DNA from: Balanoglossus misakiensis
Lineage: Eukaryota > Hemichordata
Assembly: GCA_040954595.2 (NCBI GenBank)
Contig: CM082594.2
Location: forward strand, 9,362,001 to 9,426,000
DNA: 64,000 bases
Reading direction: 5' to 3'
Shown: piece after piece, positions 61,708 through 64,000 of the stretch
How positions within the stretch are numbered: position 1 is the stretch's first letter
How the letters are laid out: the number at the start of each line of letters is the position of its first letter
The notes under the pieces: model-generated
The model's input: only the letters and a program-made list of their open reading frames with translations
The model's database searches: none
What the model was told of the DNA's origin: nothing
Position numbers and translations under genes: made by a program

Positions 61708-64000
61708 GCCTACCCAATCAATACGCGACAAATTCACCGGAAATGTGTGACTAACAATGACGGATACAATGCCGTTTTTACGCACTAATTCTCGCCACAT
61801 GTCGGTATGGGCTAAACTTCCCACCTTCGAGAGAGAACTCAATCTGAGCTTAAATTCCGCATGCAGTAACATTAAAACAACTAATGTTTCTTCTATTAAA
61901 ACGTTCCAATTTTGAACAAAACACGAAATATACCTTATGTTGCCACTGAGTGCAACTGACACAAATGAAGATTGATATCAATCTAGCAAAACCCGCAACA
62001 ACCCGGGGAAAATTACAAATGGTGTTTCAAAACAAAGTAGAAGCCGACCCTATCACCAAATTAGTTTTCAACGCACCTTGCAGTCAAGTGCAATCGTGAC
62101 TATCTCAGTGCGATGTACCAACTGAAGTGGTGAAAGTTAACTCGAGGAAATTAGAGGAATACGGCAATATATGTGTCTCGAGAATAAAGTGATAGGTAGA
62201 AACATTTAATATTATCTATCATGTATTTCTTATTTGTCTACAATCATTGTCATCGCCAATAGACTATAATTAATCGACGACGCCAACTAATTTGCATAAT
62301 TGAGTGATACATCTGGTGTGCGCAGTTCGATACATCATTGAAGTACGTGAAAGGAAAACTGATTTACTTCAACCGGGTCGGCATTAATGTCAAACTGCAG
62401 TTCCTGCGTTTATTATAAATCTATAAATAAAATCTCTTGAAACGAACGTTAGCTTCTCGCGTGATTTTTGCACGCCACGGAGCAATACTCTAGTGAATGT
62501 ATTGGTGTTCCAAACGCCAAAAAACGCCGGTTCTGTGTCATGACCGATGTGGCTAGCGGCGTCTAATTGCTTTAGTGTATCGCATTTGCCATCATCTGGT
62601 TGACACTACTCTCATACAGCATGCCGATACAAGTTGTGCGTGCGACAAAATCTAGCCTTGTGGAGTAGTAGTCATAGGCACCGCGGCAAATCGCCGTTTT
62701 TCTCTTGCAGTTTTCCCGCCTCCATATTTCGAACGGTCGCATCGCTGCAGAGGAGGAGGGGAAAGTGAGTCATATTCGGTATCGGGCGTCATTCTCTCCA
62801 AGCCTCACATGCTCAATTTGAAGAAGTGTGGCGCCCATAGTAACGGAGGAATTGTGGCACAAAGACACGGCGAGGACAAGACCATGGGCGATGTATGCAC
62901 TTCCTGTCTATGTGAGTATTCGCCTTCATCTTCACATTTTTTCATAACTTCAGTGTCAAGCGCACCAATCGATAACAGAATTTGTCGCATTCCTTTCCAT
63001 TCAATTTTTGGTCGATGCTTCAAAGCTCTCGACTGGAAGCTAGTGGACTGACACGGCGCTTGGTACCGCCGACGATGCCACAGATGATACAGAATTAAAA
63101 GCGGCGCGTATTTCGCGAGGGGCATGTGATCGGAAATGGTCTTGTGGGAGATTTCGCCCACAAAACTACACGAACGAACAGGTATCAACTTGAACCTGGA
63201 GGAAACCCGAATTGTAAACATACCGCTCAGAGAATAGCATGCAAACTAGTTGTTACCGCGTCCGGACGAGCAAATGATGTGCCAGTTATTTTCAAATATG
63301 AATCATGATGCGGCAATGCACTTTATAAGTATATTTTACTATTATCATATGATATCATATCAGGGTGCAGAAGACACAGTTTCTATGACAACGAGGACAT
63401 TGAATGGACCGCGACACTCGCACAGCATTTTTTTATTTCAGACGTCGCCGTGGTCGTTGAAGGAAGTAATCGGTCGTATGTTCGATTGGACGGCTTATGA
63501 AACTTGCCTGGAAATTCTGTCATTTGGCCACGACCATTCATAAATGTCACTTTCGATTTCGTATCTACAGCTAATCAGGCAAATGTCGCGATAGTGCGCC
63601 TGTAGTCTGCAACCATCTAACGACGTTATCGCTGACATTTTGTTTTATTCCGACACAAAAAATCGAAGCACAGCATTCTAATAAAATTGTTTCTCGTTTT
63701 ATGATTTGATCCTTCGCAAGGAGAAAAGTAAGAAATCATATTTTACATGTGAACGAGGCGCGTTATCGAGATCCATCGAACATACGTTTTCCACGGTGAG
63801 TGAACTAATGCATTCATGCATGGTTGAGTTTCAAGCCTAATTTATTGCATCTTGCCCAACAACTTGCCTGATACACTGATGAGTTTTAAACAACTGGTGT
63901 AGAGAGATACCAAAACCGCAACCTCAGTTGAAGAATCACTTTTAAACGGTTTACAGAACAGCTTTGGTTGTGTGCTAGATGTTGCAGAAAAAAAGAGGCA
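61708..64000. other. Right end of window, no assigned gene
   Basis: Frames of up to 138 codons occur on both strands at 62805-63221, but they overlap each other and resemble nothing I know. A plus-strand frame from ATG 62809 (MLNLKKCGAHSNGGIVAQRH) reaches a GTGAGT donor at 62912 and could be a first exon. A frame at 63136-63308 contains RYQLEPGGNPN and RIACKLVV but has no splice support that convinces me. Confidence 0.4.

Noticed and set aside
62805-63221. 138-codon minus-strand frame
   Set aside because: The longest unassigned frame at the right end, but it lacks a recognisable motif or splice context, and overlapping plus-strand frames are as plausible.

Overview
This window is animal nuclear DNA, most likely from an invertebrate bilaterian. 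Its genes are split by GT/AG introns with exon boundaries like those of vertebrate orthologues. It has long AT-rich noncoding stretches and AATAAA signals, and no bacterial operon layout. A hemichordate, a cephalochordate or a lophotrochozoan would all fit, and the sequence alone does not decide. For nine genes I joined the coding exons by hand from splice sites. In each the joined length is a multiple of three and ends in a stop, and for the eight with a recognised orthologue it falls in the family's size range, except that CNBD2 is longer than the human protein.

Layout. 1-9.8 kb: no recognised gene, but two candidate first coding exons (+ at 7916, - at 8812), a TCTCGCGAGA promoter motif and a GGAAT-rich repeat. 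9.8-19.5 kb (-): a secreted Dickkopf-3-like protein with an 8.2 kb first intron holding dispersed repeats. 20.5-23.3 kb (-): mitochondrial methionine aminopeptidase METAP1D. 25.9-27.0 kb (-): part of an unrecognised gene with two copies of a short protein module; a third copy lies in the gene at 47.4 kb. 29.5-30.0 kb (+): a coding-like block with a frame problem. 31.7-37.8 kb (+): CNBD2, a cyclic-nucleotide-binding protein.

38.8-53.9 kb is a dense cluster made of three divergent pairs plus one single gene: CCDC12(-)/CDK2(+), MRPL32(-)/PSMA2(+), the module protein at 47.4 kb (+), then NIFK(-)/MDH1B(+), whose start codons lie only 75 bp apart. 54-64 kb is gene-poor and holds coding-like fragments at 54.6, 57.7-58.2, 60.5 and 61.5 kb that I cannot name.

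Functionally the cluster mixes housekeeping genes (cell-cycle kinase, splicing factor, mitoribosome, proteasome, nucleolar RNA-binding protein) with genes whose vertebrate relatives are linked to sperm or cilia (CNBD2, MDH1B and probably the module proteins). MDH1B lacks the catalytic histidine of true malate dehydrogenase. Two palindromic 8-mers, TGACGTCA (at least 13 sites) and TCACGTGA (at least 10 sites), are far commoner than the roughly one each expected by chance. A perfect E2F-type site lies in CDK2 intron 1, and an 87 bp foldback element flanked by TA lies in CCDC12 intron 1.
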